The notes beneath the pieces are model-generated. The model was given only the letters and a program-made list of their open reading frames with translations, did not search any database and had not been told where the DNA came from. From positions 1 through 26,390 of the IMG/VR virus record IMGVR_UViG_3300042507_000944: 26,390 bases of DNA; one strand, written 5' to 3'. A program made the translations under genes and the position numbers. This stretch comes from a virus. Below are positions 14,084 to 21,915 of the stretch, piece after piece. Each line of letters opens with the position of its first letter. Positions within the stretch are counted from its first letter, which is position 1.

Positions 14084-14587
14084 TTAAGCTGTGACTACTG
14101 CTGTGTATCCTGTGGAGGTAGTTGGTGTTCCGACTGGCACACCTGGCTCCCACGATAGGATCTTAGCAATGCGGTGTGTAGTCTTTTGTGCAGGAGTATT
14201 GGCATCAGTCCAAGTTAGGCCCATGACTAACAAAGGAACATTACTGCGAGCATCGGGATAGATGCTGCCAGCAAATAGTCCAGGAGGATGAGTGACATTA
14301 ACAATACCAGTTGTTTCGTTCATAACCTGAATGTATGAACTTGTGCTGACTACACCGCTTGGGAAGCTGCCAATGACTGCACTGGTAGCAAAGTTTGGTT
14401 CTCCACTGTTTCTATCATAACTGATTTGATCAACTACTACTGTTTGATAGTCTAAGTGAAAGTTCCAACCAGCAATATTTCTTGCGAAATTATATGCATA
14501 GGTTTTTGTTGAGCTTGGGAAAGTAGATTCGACTTTTACGTTGTCTGGGCCACCAAGCCACTGTCCGAGGGTTAATACGCCTGCCAT
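14084..14587 (-). CDS. Phage structural protein, function unknown
   Basis: 167 residues, MAGVLTLGQWLGGPDNVKVE, mainly beta with conserved-looking aromatic residues (YAYNFARNIAGWNFHLDYQT) and a C-terminus SWEPGVPVGTPTTSTGYTAV. It resembles small structural proteins next to tail-tip genes in aquatic phages. CGGAG lies before the ATG. It is the first gene after the hairpin and late-type promoter at 14616-14660. It may connect the tail tip to the fibre that follows. It has no enzyme motif. Confidence 0.65.
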   Translation of the reverse strand: MAGVLTLGQWLGGPDNVKVESTFPSSTKTYAYNFARNIAGWNFHLDYQTVVVDQISYDRNSGEPNFATSAVIGSFPSGVVSTSSYIQVMNETTGIVNVTHPPGLFAGSIYPDARSNVPLLVMGLTWTDANTPAQKTTHRIAKILSWEPGVPVGTPTTSTGYTAVVTA

Positions 14588-14615
14588 GTTAATGTTCTCC
14601 GAATGAGTTGTAAAA

Positions 14616-14637
14616 TCACTGGACTAAGGCCCAGTGA
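14616..14637 (-). terminator. Hairpin upstream of the 167-residue gene
   Basis: TCACTGG...CCAGTGA, nine pairs including one wobble, with a CTTA loop and followed on the minus strand by TTTTAC. It looks like an intrinsic terminator for the J-like gene. It also lies about a dozen bases past a late-type TTAAATATT box, so it could instead be a 5' stabilising hairpin. Confidence 0.55.
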
Positions 14638-14647
14638 AGTTCATATC

Positions 14648-14660
14648 AATATTTAATATA
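14648..14660 (-). promoter_or_regulatory. Candidate late promoter
   Basis: TATATTAAATATTG on the minus strand in an AT-rich gap. It resembles a T4-type late box (TATAAATA) with one extra base. It is placed to drive the 167-residue gene and the fibre genes. Low confidence because AT-rich DNA gives many chance matches. Confidence 0.3.
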
Positions 14661-14692
14661 AAGATAAAATTTAGGTTGATTAGAGGCTATTT

Positions 14693-16600
14693 TTAAATAA
14701 CGCCGCCATCAAAGCCTACGTTTGGATTCCATGCAAAGCCTGGACTACTGGAAGCACTAAAGTCACTGTATCTTCCACCTAATCCTATTCTTGCCTTGAA
14801 ATAATAAGTTCCACTCTGTTGAATAGTGACAACATCAGTGACTACTGAACCGGGATTAAAAGTTCCACCGGCAGCATATTCATTAGTTAGATAACTGAAG
14901 TTGCCTGTGCTGGTTGTCGAATACCACCATTGTATTTCATCTGGTGAAGTACTAGATGCATTAACAGTGGTACTGATATTAAAGCTAGGAGTAGTTGTAG
15001 AGATCACTGCTGGAATAGGAGCACTAGGTGGTGGCAAGCTGGCCGATCCACCAAATGTAGGAATGCCTGAACCTGGAGTGTCTGCACTATCCACTAATGT
15101 TTCATCAGTGTAGATAGTTGAGTTATATTCTAGTGCAGTGATTTCAACTGTGATAGTACCATCTTCGCCTTCAATTTCTCTAAGTTTACTGATGCGAAAT
15201 AATTTGTCATTAAATCCATATACTGAGTTAGTGACCTTGACAACATCGCCAGCTTCACATTGAATAGCTGAATAGTCAGCACGGAATGTAATGATCTTAT
15301 CTACACGACTCTGCTTCAATTCGATTAGACCGATACGAGCTGCGTGTAATGCATTGTTTACCATCTCCAATCTCATATTCAATGTGTTTGGTGGTTCAAG
15401 ATCATTCATTTCACTAGGATCAATAGCACCTTTAAAGTAGTCATTTTGATCACGGATCTTACGGCTGGCAAACTCAACTTCTAGTTGGTTGTATAGATCT
15501 TCTAGGTTGGTTGCTGTGATGCCCACTTCACCTAATATGTTGTCGTCATTGAATTCAAATGCGTTTTCAAGTTCTGTTTCAGTGGCAGCACGATTGTTCA
15601 ACAGCTTCCATTTACCTTGACTGTAATCAAATGTAGTCCAAGCTGCTGCACCTTGACTGATCTTTTCGATTGAATTCTTTACAGTGTCGCCTGTAGATAT
15701 AACACCATTGATTACATAGCGAGCCTGTGTGCTGGTAGTGACCCCATCACCTTGAAACTGGTTAGGAGGAATTTGATTGCTATAATTAAACACACTAACT
15801 GGATTACTGGTGCTGATACTGGTTGTAGTATTGATCTGAGCAACAGGAATGGCTGCTCCATATCGTTGACTGGTCATGTAGTCATACCATACTGATGCAG
15901 GATTGTTTAGTGTGTTGCTAATTTGAAATGTAATTTGTCCCAGTCCAGTGATGCCTTTTTCACCATTGTAGTCAATTTGAATAACTGCAAACACTAAACC
16001 ATTCAATTGATAGTTGGTATCACTTTCACCTAGTGTAGTACGGGCATTTTCAGTATTGCCTGTTGACTGTGGTGGAAAGATTTGACTGGTGCTGTTGGTA
16101 TTGCCCGAATAGATACGCACACGGATAAGTCCGTTAAAGTTAGTGTTAGTTTCACCTAATCCGTTTTGATCAATTGAACTGCGAACAATATGGCTTTCAC
16201 CAGCATCAGTGTCAAAAACTAATTTCTGATCGTTCCAGTAGATGTCACCAACTGAAAATGTTCCAGTCTGTGTCACTTCACTGATAGCCAACACATAGGT
16301 CATTGTTTTGTTTTCGTTTGAAATACGAGCATCAGTCACTGTGCCTTTAGTGTTGACTGTGCCATAGACCACAGGTATTTTGTTGTTGGTTGCGGGTGGG
16401 AATTGAATACGCACACCCGGATCCTGTGCTGTTCCGCCAGAACCGCCAGTTAGACCCAATAGTCTTGCAGTGGCCAATGCCAAGCCCACTGCCACAACAC
16501 TGGTGACAAAGGCAACACCGGCTGCACCTAATACCGCAGCACCTGTGATACCCACCGCTGCTGTGACAATATAACTTGCCGCAATAGTAAAGACAGCCAT
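14693..16600 (-). CDS. J-like tail-tip / host-specificity protein
   Basis: 635 residues. Residues 10-50 are a long Ala/Val/Gly hydrophobic stretch like the gpI-type segment that precedes or fuses to J proteins. Then IPVVYGTVNTKGTVTDARIS and TMTYVLAISEVTQTG resemble the J-family N-terminal region. Residues about 300-480 include the hub-like segment with EFNDDNILGEVGITATNLEDLYNQLEVEF and AGDVVKVTNSVYGFNDKLFRI. Residues about 540-625 look like a fibronectin-III-type domain (EIQWWYSTTS, SGTYYFKARI). It sits at the tail tip, ejects or guides DNA and contacts the host. It is shorter than lambda J (about 1130 residues), with the adhesin parts apparently moved to the fibre genes downstream. Order after tape measure and tail-tip genes supports this. 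Confidence 0.75.
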   Translation of the reverse strand: MAVFTIAASYIVTAAVGITGAAVLGAAGVAFVTSVVAVGLALATARLLGLTGGSGGTAQDPGVRIQFPPATNNKIPVVYGTVNTKGTVTDARISNENKTMTYVLAISEVTQTGTFSVGDIYWNDQKLVFDTDAGESHIVRSSIDQNGLGETNTNFNGLIRVRIYSGNTNSTSQIFPPQSTGNTENARTTLGESDTNYQLNGLVFAVIQIDYNGEKGITGLGQITFQISNTLNNPASVWYDYMTSQRYGAAIPVAQINTTTSISTSNPVSVFNYSNQIPPNQFQGDGVTTSTQARYVINGVISTGDTVKNSIEKISQGAAAWTTFDYSQGKWKLLNNRAATETELENAFEFNDDNILGEVGITATNLEDLYNQLEVEFASRKIRDQNDYFKGAIDPSEMNDLEPPNTLNMRLEMVNNALHAARIGLIELKQSRVDKIITFRADYSAIQCEAGDVVKVTNSVYGFNDKLFRISKLREIEGEDGTITVEITALEYNSTIYTDETLVDSADTPGSGIPTFGGSASLPPPSAPIPAVISTTTPSFNISTTVNASSTSPDEIQWWYSTTSTGNFSYLTNEYAAGGTFNPGSVVTDVVTIQQSGTYYFKARIGLGGRYSDFSASSSPGFAWNPNVGFDGGVI

Positions 16601-16602
16601 AA

Positions 16603-17055
16603 TTATTCCTTAATGTAAGTTCGTTCAGTGCATCTAAAGCCACGACGCTCTAGATCACATGAATCAGTTGATGTCATCATGCTGGTAAAGTAAGCAGTGA
16701 TCTTACTTTGACTTTTGAGTTCATCTCCTTTTAGGCAGTATTGCTTAAACAATCTACCACCTGTTGTTGAGTTGCGTTTTTCAGGAACTACATACCAAAT
16801 CAATTCACGCAGTTGTGTGTGCTTGGGATTCCATATGTTGGGTTCCTTGATAGCAATCAGTATGCCCACTGGTTCTTCATCATCAAATGCCAACCACACA
16901 TAACCATTGTTGAGAAACGTGAATGCCAACTTGCCCAGATGCTCGACATCTTTGCTGGCTTCTATTCCTTGATCATAGCTGGTGTCAGTGAGGAACCGCT
17001 GCATCAACTTGATCATATGACGTGCATCCATGAGTGTATGTGCCTGCTTGATCAT
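16603..17055 (-). CDS. GNAT-family acetyltransferase
   Basis: 150 residues of the GNAT N-acetyltransferase type. Strands about 52-58 (YVWLAFD) and 62-70 (PVGILIAIK) are followed by the core LIWYVVPEKRNSTTGGRLFKQY at about 85-106, where R-x-x-x-x-G-G is the acetyl-CoA phosphate loop region. It probably uses acetyl-CoA to modify a protein or small molecule; the substrate is unknown. Its gene overlaps the tail-tip genes on both sides at its ATG and near its stop, so it is made with late structural proteins. GNAT genes in this position recur in aquatic phages, which suggests a virion or assembly role. That is inference. Confidence 0.75.
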   Translation of the reverse strand: MIKQAHTLMDARHMIKLMQRFLTDTSYDQGIEASKDVEHLGKLAFTFLNNGYVWLAFDDEEPVGILIAIKEPNIWNPKHTQLRELIWYVVPEKRNSTTGGRLFKQYCLKGDELKSQSKITAYFTSMMTSTDSCDLERRGFRCTERTYIKE

Positions 17056-17705
17056 TAAGCACCTCCGCCATCGAAGCTTCCACCGCCACTATCAGTTGGT
17101 GCTGCTGCTGGTGCAGTAAAGGGTTTGCCAAAGTCAAACTGGCTGTCTGCCAATGCTTTAACACGATACATTCCTGTGTCGCCCGGATACCAAAACTTTT
17201 GATCAGCATCATTAGTTCTACGTCCGGTATATTTCTTTTCCATAATAGCATGAATACTTGAACATTGAATACCAACTGTGTTGCTGGTCAGTTTGTTGTC
17301 CTGATCCCAGTTTTCACTTAGACTGTAATTACTGATATATCCACTAAATCGTAGATATACTTGTGTAGCATCATAGTTGCCACTAGTAGGATCAAAGAAT
17401 GCACGATAGATCTGTATCTTGCCACCTTTGATATTGCTATTCAACACAATGCTCATATAGTTAGGGCTTCCATCATCAGGTGGCAATCCGCTCAACTGAA
17501 TAGCAATCTGATTGTTAGTGACTCTTAAGTCATCCTGTATTTCACTCATGCCTATAAAGTTTCCTAATTGCGTATAGGTGTTGCCATTGTAGACAATAGG
17601 ACTCCATGCATTGCTAATATAATAGACATCATCATTGATGGTAATGTCTATCAACATACAATGTTTAATATTAGGATTTGATAATGCTGGAATAGTTGTG
17701 CTCAT
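17055..17705 (-). CDS. Tail-tip protein, DUF2163/gpL-like
   Basis: 216 residues. The beta-rich N-terminal region IKHCMLIDITINDDVYYISNA and NGNTYTQLGNFIGMSE is like distal tail or hub proteins. A later YTGRRTNDADQKFWYPGD motif resembles the conserved R-R-x-N...D...F/W...G-D end of tail-tip proteins that act with J. The last 20 residues are Gly-rich and flexible. It has two cysteines only, so a lambda gpL-type four-cysteine iron-sulphur site is absent. It lies between the 215-residue protein and the GNAT enzyme, overlapping both, as expected for a tail-tip operon. Confidence 0.65.
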   Translation of the reverse strand: MSTTIPALSNPNIKHCMLIDITINDDVYYISNAWSPIVYNGNTYTQLGNFIGMSEIQDDLRVTNNQIAIQLSGLPPDDGSPNYMSIVLNSNIKGGKIQIYRAFFDPTSGNYDATQVYLRFSGYISNYSLSENWDQDNKLTSNTVGIQCSSIHAIMEKKYTGRRTNDADQKFWYPGDTGMYRVKALADSQFDFGKPFTAPAAAPTDSGGGSFDGGGA

Positions 17706-18349
17706 ACGATTCTCTCAATCAATTCAAAATTGCCCGTGTATTGAACTAATTGCATAGGAGTAAGCTGATATGTTGGCAATCCACTAACAATTACTCTCCA
17801 TGTGCAGGTATTTCCATAGACTAAATTTTGTCCTGTTAATGTAATGCCTTCACTAGTTATAACATTTCTATGCAACAACACTGACGTTGTGGTATTGACA
17901 CCTCTAGTGCAGGTTTCTGCAACAGTGTAGGGATAACGGCTGTTAGCAGGTTGAATATAATCACCTTTGGCAAATATTACAGTTCCGCTTGACACTGCTG
18001 GCAATGTGCGTAAAGTAAAAGTATCTGTGCCCACTGCATGAATTGCCATTGAATCTATGTCTGCCTTATTAAGTTGTCCTTGATAAGAAGTAATGTAATT
18101 CATGTTGGCCGTGTTGCTGAGTTTAATTGTGTATTCGTCAACGCGGTCACCTTGGTCAATCATTTCAATTAGATCACGACTGCTGGACCATTTAAGGTAA
18201 GCTGGTGGTGTCACTGTAAACTTCCACGGTTGAGCACTAGCACGTTCTGCTGTTTTAATGCGTTGGCTTCGGCTGATTGTTTGACCTACAACACGACGGC
18301 GGTCGATCTCAATAGTTTGTGACTTATCTATAATTGTCTGTAATGACAT
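17702..18349 (-). CDS. Distal tail or gpM-like minor tail protein
   Basis: 215 residues, MSLQTIIDKSQTIEIDRRRV then VGQTISRSQRIKTAERASAQ. A WKFTVTPPAYLKW segment is followed by a beta-rich body and the end TGNFELIERIV. Proteins of this type follow the tape measure gene in many aquatic siphoviruses and form the first ring of the tail tip. The ATG overlaps the end of the tape measure gene and its stop overlaps the next gene, so it is co-translated. The name is by position and pattern only. Confidence 0.6.
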   Translation of the reverse strand: MSLQTIIDKSQTIEIDRRRVVGQTISRSQRIKTAERASAQPWKFTVTPPAYLKWSSSRDLIEMIDQGDRVDEYTIKLSNTANMNYITSYQGQLNKADIDSMAIHAVGTDTFTLRTLPAVSSGTVIFAKGDYIQPANSRYPYTVAETCTRGVNTTTSVLLHRNVITSEGITLTGQNLVYGNTCTWRVIVSGLPTYQLTPMQLVQYTGNFELIERIV

Positions 18350-20853
18350 TATCTGCTCCTAGTTGGTTGGCTTCTTCGGCCTTGTTCTGTCACAGCATAT
18401 ATAAAGCTGGGGTCTCTGGCAACTAACTGACGGAAACTTGCTGCATCAACTGCTTCTATATTGTAGTTAACTACGGTTGGACCAAATCCAACACCTCTTC
18501 CGCCGGATGTAAGTGCATCATTAGGAATTACTGTTCCCGATGATTTAGGAACAAATAATTCTGGTCCTTTTTCACCAACAATATAAGGTTGATTTGCACT
18601 TGCTGGCCCACCTTCTGCTAACATAGGAATGCCAAACATTCTTGTGGCAGCAAATACAATAGCACGCTTAACTGCAATACGTGCTAGGTCAGCAAGAATG
18701 CTTTGTGCCATATCTTTAAAACTTAACTTACCTGTTTGAACAAATCTCACAAAGGCATCTTCCATACCATCTGTAAATGTTCTAAATCCATCACGAGCCT
18801 GTTGTCCTGCATCTAATGCATTTTCAGCATAACTTTCAAATGCATCTTTAATACCAAGTTTAAATTCTTCTTGAAATGCCATAACTGTTCGTAAGTTTTC
18901 ATTAGAGAAATCTTTAAATCCATTTAGATAATTTTCACTTACACCTAATGATTTAAGTTGTTCGTTTGCAAGACTTTTAAATCCGTTTGCAATTTCACTT
19001 AAACCTTTAGCAAGTTCTTCTGCACGTTCCGGTGTTAGTCCATCTTCATTATCGAATGCTGTTGAAAAACTTCGTCCTGCTTCTAATGTTGCTTTGCGAG
19101 CTTCTTCGTTGATCTTAGCAATTTGTTGACGTAGAGGACTAAGACCTTTTAAACTGGCTTCAAAATTTCGACCAACTTTAATTTCATTTATATTTTGTAA
19201 TATATTACCTAGCTGTTGTTGAAGATTAATTTGATCTTCAACAGCTTTAATAATATTTTGTTCAGTCTGTAATCTATCCTTTTCAATTAGATTAGCAGTT
19301 TGTTGTTGACGAATAGAATCTAAGATTAATTTTACATTTTCATCGCGAATAATTAAAAGTTGTTTCTGTTGTTCTATAATTTCATTGTTAAGATATTGTT
19401 CATCTTTGCCTAGACTTAATCTACGATTTTCAAGTTGAAGAAAAATTTGACGATATTGTTGCTGTATTTCTGCCTGTGCTTCTATGATCTGTCGTTCTTC
19501 TTCGCTTTTTCCAATTAACATTGTTTGAATATTAATTGCACCATCTCTTAATTCTAATTGTGTTCTATATTCTTTTGTAATATCACGAATTGATTTTAAT
19601 TGATCTTGTTGTTTTTGTCTAACACTTGTTGTTTGAGCATCAGCTCTAGCTTGAATCTCTGCTATTTTTGCTGCTTGTTCTTGAGCAAAACTAATGCCAA
19701 GCTCTTTTTCTTTTGCTTTAAATTCTGAAATAGCCTGAAGTCTTTCATATTCAGCATTGATCTGAATTCTTTTTATTTCATCAGCATTTTGTAATTCAGA
19801 TAACTTTCTAATTTCTAATCGACTTTTTTCTGCTCTTAATGCACTATCTGCCAAAGCTTTTTGTTTAGCTTCTGACATTTGACCAAAACCACCAGATTCT
19901 CTCTCATTTGGTCTTGGTCGGTAAGCTGACATTCGACCTGCCATATCAGCCTCATTTCTTGCCCTATCTCTCTCAGCTAATTCATCAGGAGTCATTTCTC
20001 GAGAGATTAATGGTTCTGTAGATTCTCTACCTAAAATGCTATTTAAAAATCCTCTTAAACCTGGACCCAAATAAGTCTTTCGACCCATTTCTTCAAATTT
20101 CTTTTCAATCTTATCAGCTTTTTCATAAGCATTTTCTATATCTAATGCTACTTGTCCAAAGAAAGAAATTAATTTTCTTTCAAGACCATCACGAATACGG
20201 TCAATGGCTTCTGCATATTCGTCTAACTTTTTAATCTCAGCATCTTTAACTGGATCAGCGATAGCATTAAGTTTTTGTAGATCAAGTTTAGTAATGTTCT
20301 TGCCAAGTAAATCAACAGCAGCAGCATATTTTTCACCACTTAGATTGCCTGCTTGAAACTGTTGAGTAATATCTCGAAGTATTGCTTCAGTGCTGCGAAC
20401 TTTGCCACCGGCATCAGTGACAAATACTCCTAATTTTCGAAAAGCATCTTGAAGTTTTTCATTGCCGCTTGCAGCCTCTTGCACATTTTGATTTAATTTA
20501 GCAGCAATTTGCCCAAAATCATCAGCTTTACCGCCAGCTTCGATTACACTGGTTCTAAAGTTTAACAATGTGCCTTCTGCAATTCCAGTTGCACCTGAAA
20601 TGTCACTGATGTTGGCAGCAAGATTAACTGCTTGTAATCCTAGTGCTGCAAACGCTCCGCCTGCGGCACCGGCAGCTAAACCAATAGGACCGAGACGTCC
20701 TAAAATGCCAGTAAGTGCATTGTTTAATGGACCAGTATTAGCACCAAAACTGGCAACTTGATCGCTTAAATTTTTAATGGCTGAACTGGCCTTGTCAATA
20801 GAAGTTTGTCCATCTACTTTAAATCTAAGTAGAAAATTCTCTATGGTTGCCAT
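18349..20853 (-). CDS. Tape measure protein
   Basis: 834 residues, the longest helical protein in the tail module. An early hydrophobic stretch is at about 54-80 (GPIGLAAGAAGGAFAALGLQ). Residues about 300-600 are long Gln/Glu/Lys-rich coiled coil. Residues about 665-745 have the lambda-type C-terminus (ARDGFRTFTDGMEDAFVRFV, SFKDMAQSILADLARIAVKR). Residues about 744-780 hold the highly recurrent GG-P...YIVGEKGPELFVP...GTVIPN motif. It fixes tail length and passes into the host membrane on infection. At about 0.15 nm per residue, 834 residues would give a tail near 125 nm, similar to lambda. The lambda tape measure is 853 residues. Confidence 0.9.
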   Translation of the reverse strand: MATIENFLLRFKVDGQTSIDKASSAIKNLSDQVASFGANTGPLNNALTGILGRLGPIGLAAGAAGGAFAALGLQAVNLAANISDISGATGIAEGTLLNFRTSVIEAGGKADDFGQIAAKLNQNVQEAASGNEKLQDAFRKLGVFVTDAGGKVRSTEAILRDITQQFQAGNLSGEKYAAAVDLLGKNITKLDLQKLNAIADPVKDAEIKKLDEYAEAIDRIRDGLERKLISFFGQVALDIENAYEKADKIEKKFEEMGRKTYLGPGLRGFLNSILGRESTEPLISREMTPDELAERDRARNEADMAGRMSAYRPRPNERESGGFGQMSEAKQKALADSALRAEKSRLEIRKLSELQNADEIKRIQINAEYERLQAISEFKAKEKELGISFAQEQAAKIAEIQARADAQTTSVRQKQQDQLKSIRDITKEYRTQLELRDGAINIQTMLIGKSEEERQIIEAQAEIQQQYRQIFLQLENRRLSLGKDEQYLNNEIIEQQKQLLIIRDENVKLILDSIRQQQTANLIEKDRLQTEQNIIKAVEDQINLQQQLGNILQNINEIKVGRNFEASLKGLSPLRQQIAKINEEARKATLEAGRSFSTAFDNEDGLTPERAEELAKGLSEIANGFKSLANEQLKSLGVSENYLNGFKDFSNENLRTVMAFQEEFKLGIKDAFESYAENALDAGQQARDGFRTFTDGMEDAFVRFVQTGKLSFKDMAQSILADLARIAVKRAIVFAATRMFGIPMLAEGGPASANQPYIVGEKGPELFVPKSSGTVIPNDALTSGGRGVGFGPTVVNYNIEAVDAASFRQLVARDPSFIYAVTEQGRRSQPTRSR

Positions 20854-20858
20854 ATCTA

Positions 20859-21134
20859 TTATCCTTTACTTTGTTTCTTAATCCATTCCTGCATATGTGC
20901 AATAGTGGGCTGTGTCATACCTTCTCTTGCCTGAGGGCTATAACCTTCATCAAGTCTGCGAGCATAGGGATAGTTAGCTTCAATCTCATTTTTAGAAAGA
21001 AATGTATTTCGTCTTGCATTGCCACTACGAATAGGGGTTATGCTGCGAAAGTATTTGAACCCTTCCTTGGCCAATGTGTCATCAGTAAATTGTTTGTTTA
21101 ACTGATCTAATCTTTTCCCTATTGCTCCCTTCAT
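20859..21134 (-). CDS. HK97 gp10-like tail completion protein
   Basis: 91 residues. MKGAIGKRLDQLNKQFTDD is followed by ITPIRSGNARRNTFLSKNEI and NYPYARRLDEGYSPQAREGM. The P-x-R-S-G-N...N-T and Y-A-x-x-L-D-x-G-x-S motifs match the HK97 gp10 / minor tail family that completes or seals the neck end of the tail. In most phages this gene lies between the capsid and the major tail genes. Here it is just before the tape measure, which is unusual. Its ATG overlaps the preceding gene. Confidence 0.7.
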   Translation of the reverse strand: MKGAIGKRLDQLNKQFTDDTLAKEGFKYFRSITPIRSGNARRNTFLSKNEIEANYPYARRLDEGYSPQAREGMTQPTIAHMQEWIKKQSKG

Positions 21135-21322
21135 TTTCTCGCATCCTTTACTAACTGTTCCAAATCGTCTATATTATAATTTTCCATCTTCTCAGGATTA
21201 TTTTTGTAATCCTCCCAAGTCGTCAACACATCTGTAATCATTAAATCGTAGGTTGTTGCATTGGCAATCACTTGGCTAGGCAGTAAGTGGTATGTCTTGG
21301 CCAAATAACCTACATTAATCAT
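21131..21322 (-). CDS. Tail assembly chaperone extension (T-like)
   Basis: 63 residues from its own ATG, MINVGYLAKTYHLLPSQVIA, with the typical T-like end of a helical pair and YDLMITDVLTTWEDY. Its frame is the -1 frame of the G-like gene and is open back through 21367, so the main product is most likely a GT fusion of about 177 residues made by frameshifting (99 residues of G plus 78 from this frame). The ATG at 21322 overlaps the G stop as TAATG and could allow separate translation. GT bridges the tape measure and the tail tube protein during assembly and is not in the finished virion. Confidence 0.75.
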   Translation of the reverse strand: MINVGYLAKTYHLLPSQVIANATTYDLMITDVLTTWEDYKNNPEKMENYNIDDLEQLVKDARK

Positions 21323-21663
21323 TAAACTTGTGTCCCAACTTTTTTCTTGGACGACTTGGCCTTTGACTTTCCCAAGTTTTCATTTATTTTTACCATAACA
21401 GCTAATGTAATATCTACAGGTAAAATGCAATCATCCTCAATGGCCTGCTTTCCTTCTTCGTTTAAAATAATTTTACGCAGAGTGTTCATTAATTGATCAC
21501 TGCTGCTTTCTTGTTGAAATTTATAAAAATCAAAATAGGTTGCAAGATCTAAATGATCTTTCATCCAAAACGTTATTATTTCTCCGTAAGAATCAACAAT
21601 ATCTTGATCATCAAGTTTTATTTCTTGGAGTTGTGGCTTTGTGGCTAATTTGCTTATGTTCAT
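21322..21663 (-). CDS. Tail assembly chaperone (G-like)
   Basis: 113 residues, MNISKLATKPQLQEIKLDDQ, ending in a Lys-rich tail (KSKAKSSKKKVGTQV). The size, acidic helical body and position between the major tail gene and the tape measure fit lambda gpG and its relatives. Residues 98-99 are coded by the slippery heptamer G-GGA-AAG (21373-21367), exactly the lambda sequence in the right phase. G binds the tape measure protein during assembly. The gene has AGGA before its ATG, which overlaps the upstream 57-residue gene as ATGA. Confidence 0.8.
   Translation of the reverse strand: MNISKLATKPQLQEIKLDDQDIVDSYGEIITFWMKDHLDLATYFDFYKFQQESSSDQLMNTLRKIILNEEGKQAIEDDCILPVDITLAVMVKINENLGKSKAKSSKKKVGTQV
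21367..21373 (-). other. Programmed -1 frameshift site GGGAAAG
   Basis: On the minus strand the bases TTG-GGA-AAG place GGGAAAG in the X-XXY-YYZ phase relative to the start at 21663. A -1 slip leads into a frame open for 78 codons that contains the T-like gene. Lambda uses the identical heptamer at its G/T junction. No strong downstream stem is apparent. Confidence 0.8.
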
Positions 21664-21833
21664 CTTTCTTCCTTTTTATCTTTAATAATGTGTAGAACTG
21701 CAAGTGCAAACTTGAGTCTACTGTTAATCTTGTCAAGGTCGCCCTGTGCTGACTTGACTTCTGCAAGAGACTTAGCAATCTCCGCTTCTAAACTTTTTAT
21801 CAGATCCTCTTCCGAGTAGTCTCGTAGATCCAT
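21660..21833 (-). CDS. 57-residue coiled-coil protein
   Basis: A short frame, MDLRDYSEEDLIKSLEAEIA, too short for usual length filters. GGAG lies before the ATG and its stop overlaps the G-like start as ATGA. Most of it is one amphipathic helix with heptads (residues 10-52). It begins just after the terminator at 21869-21895 and a late-type TTAAATATA box, so it is the first gene of the tail-assembly operon. It may assist the chaperones. The family is unrecognised. Confidence 0.65.
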   Translation of the reverse strand: MDLRDYSEEDLIKSLEAEIAKSLAEVKSAQGDLDKINSRLKFALAVLHIIKDKKEER

Positions 21834-21849
21834 AATAATCTCCTAACTG

Positions 21850-21861
21850 TATATTTAACGA
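21850..21861 (-). promoter_or_regulatory. Candidate late promoter for the tail-assembly operon
   Basis: On the minus strand GTTAAATATACAG follows the terminator directly and ends about 17 bases before the ATG at 21833. The same GTTAAATATA occurs before the gene at 4966. It resembles a T4-type late box only loosely. Confidence 0.35.
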
Positions 21862-21868
21862 CAAACAA

Positions 21869-21895
21869 AAATAGGAGCAGGTTATGCTCCTATTT
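21869..21895 (-). terminator. Intrinsic terminator after the major tail gene
   Basis: AAATAGGAGCA and TGCTCCTATTT form an 11-base perfect stem with a 5-base loop. On the minus strand a T-rich tract, TTTTTGTTTG, follows. It is the clearest terminator in the window and lies 20 bases past the stop of the major tail protein gene. It would give more tail tube message than tail-assembly message. Confidence 0.85.
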
Positions 21896-21915
21896 CACAC
21901 TCCTAAGTCCAGTGT

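Noticed and set aside
21341-21352. A-rich run (AAGAAAAAAG) as an alternative slippery site
   Set aside because: Its phase relative to the G-like frame is wrong for a -1 tandem slip (AAA-AAA-G), whereas GGGAAAG upstream is in the correct phase.
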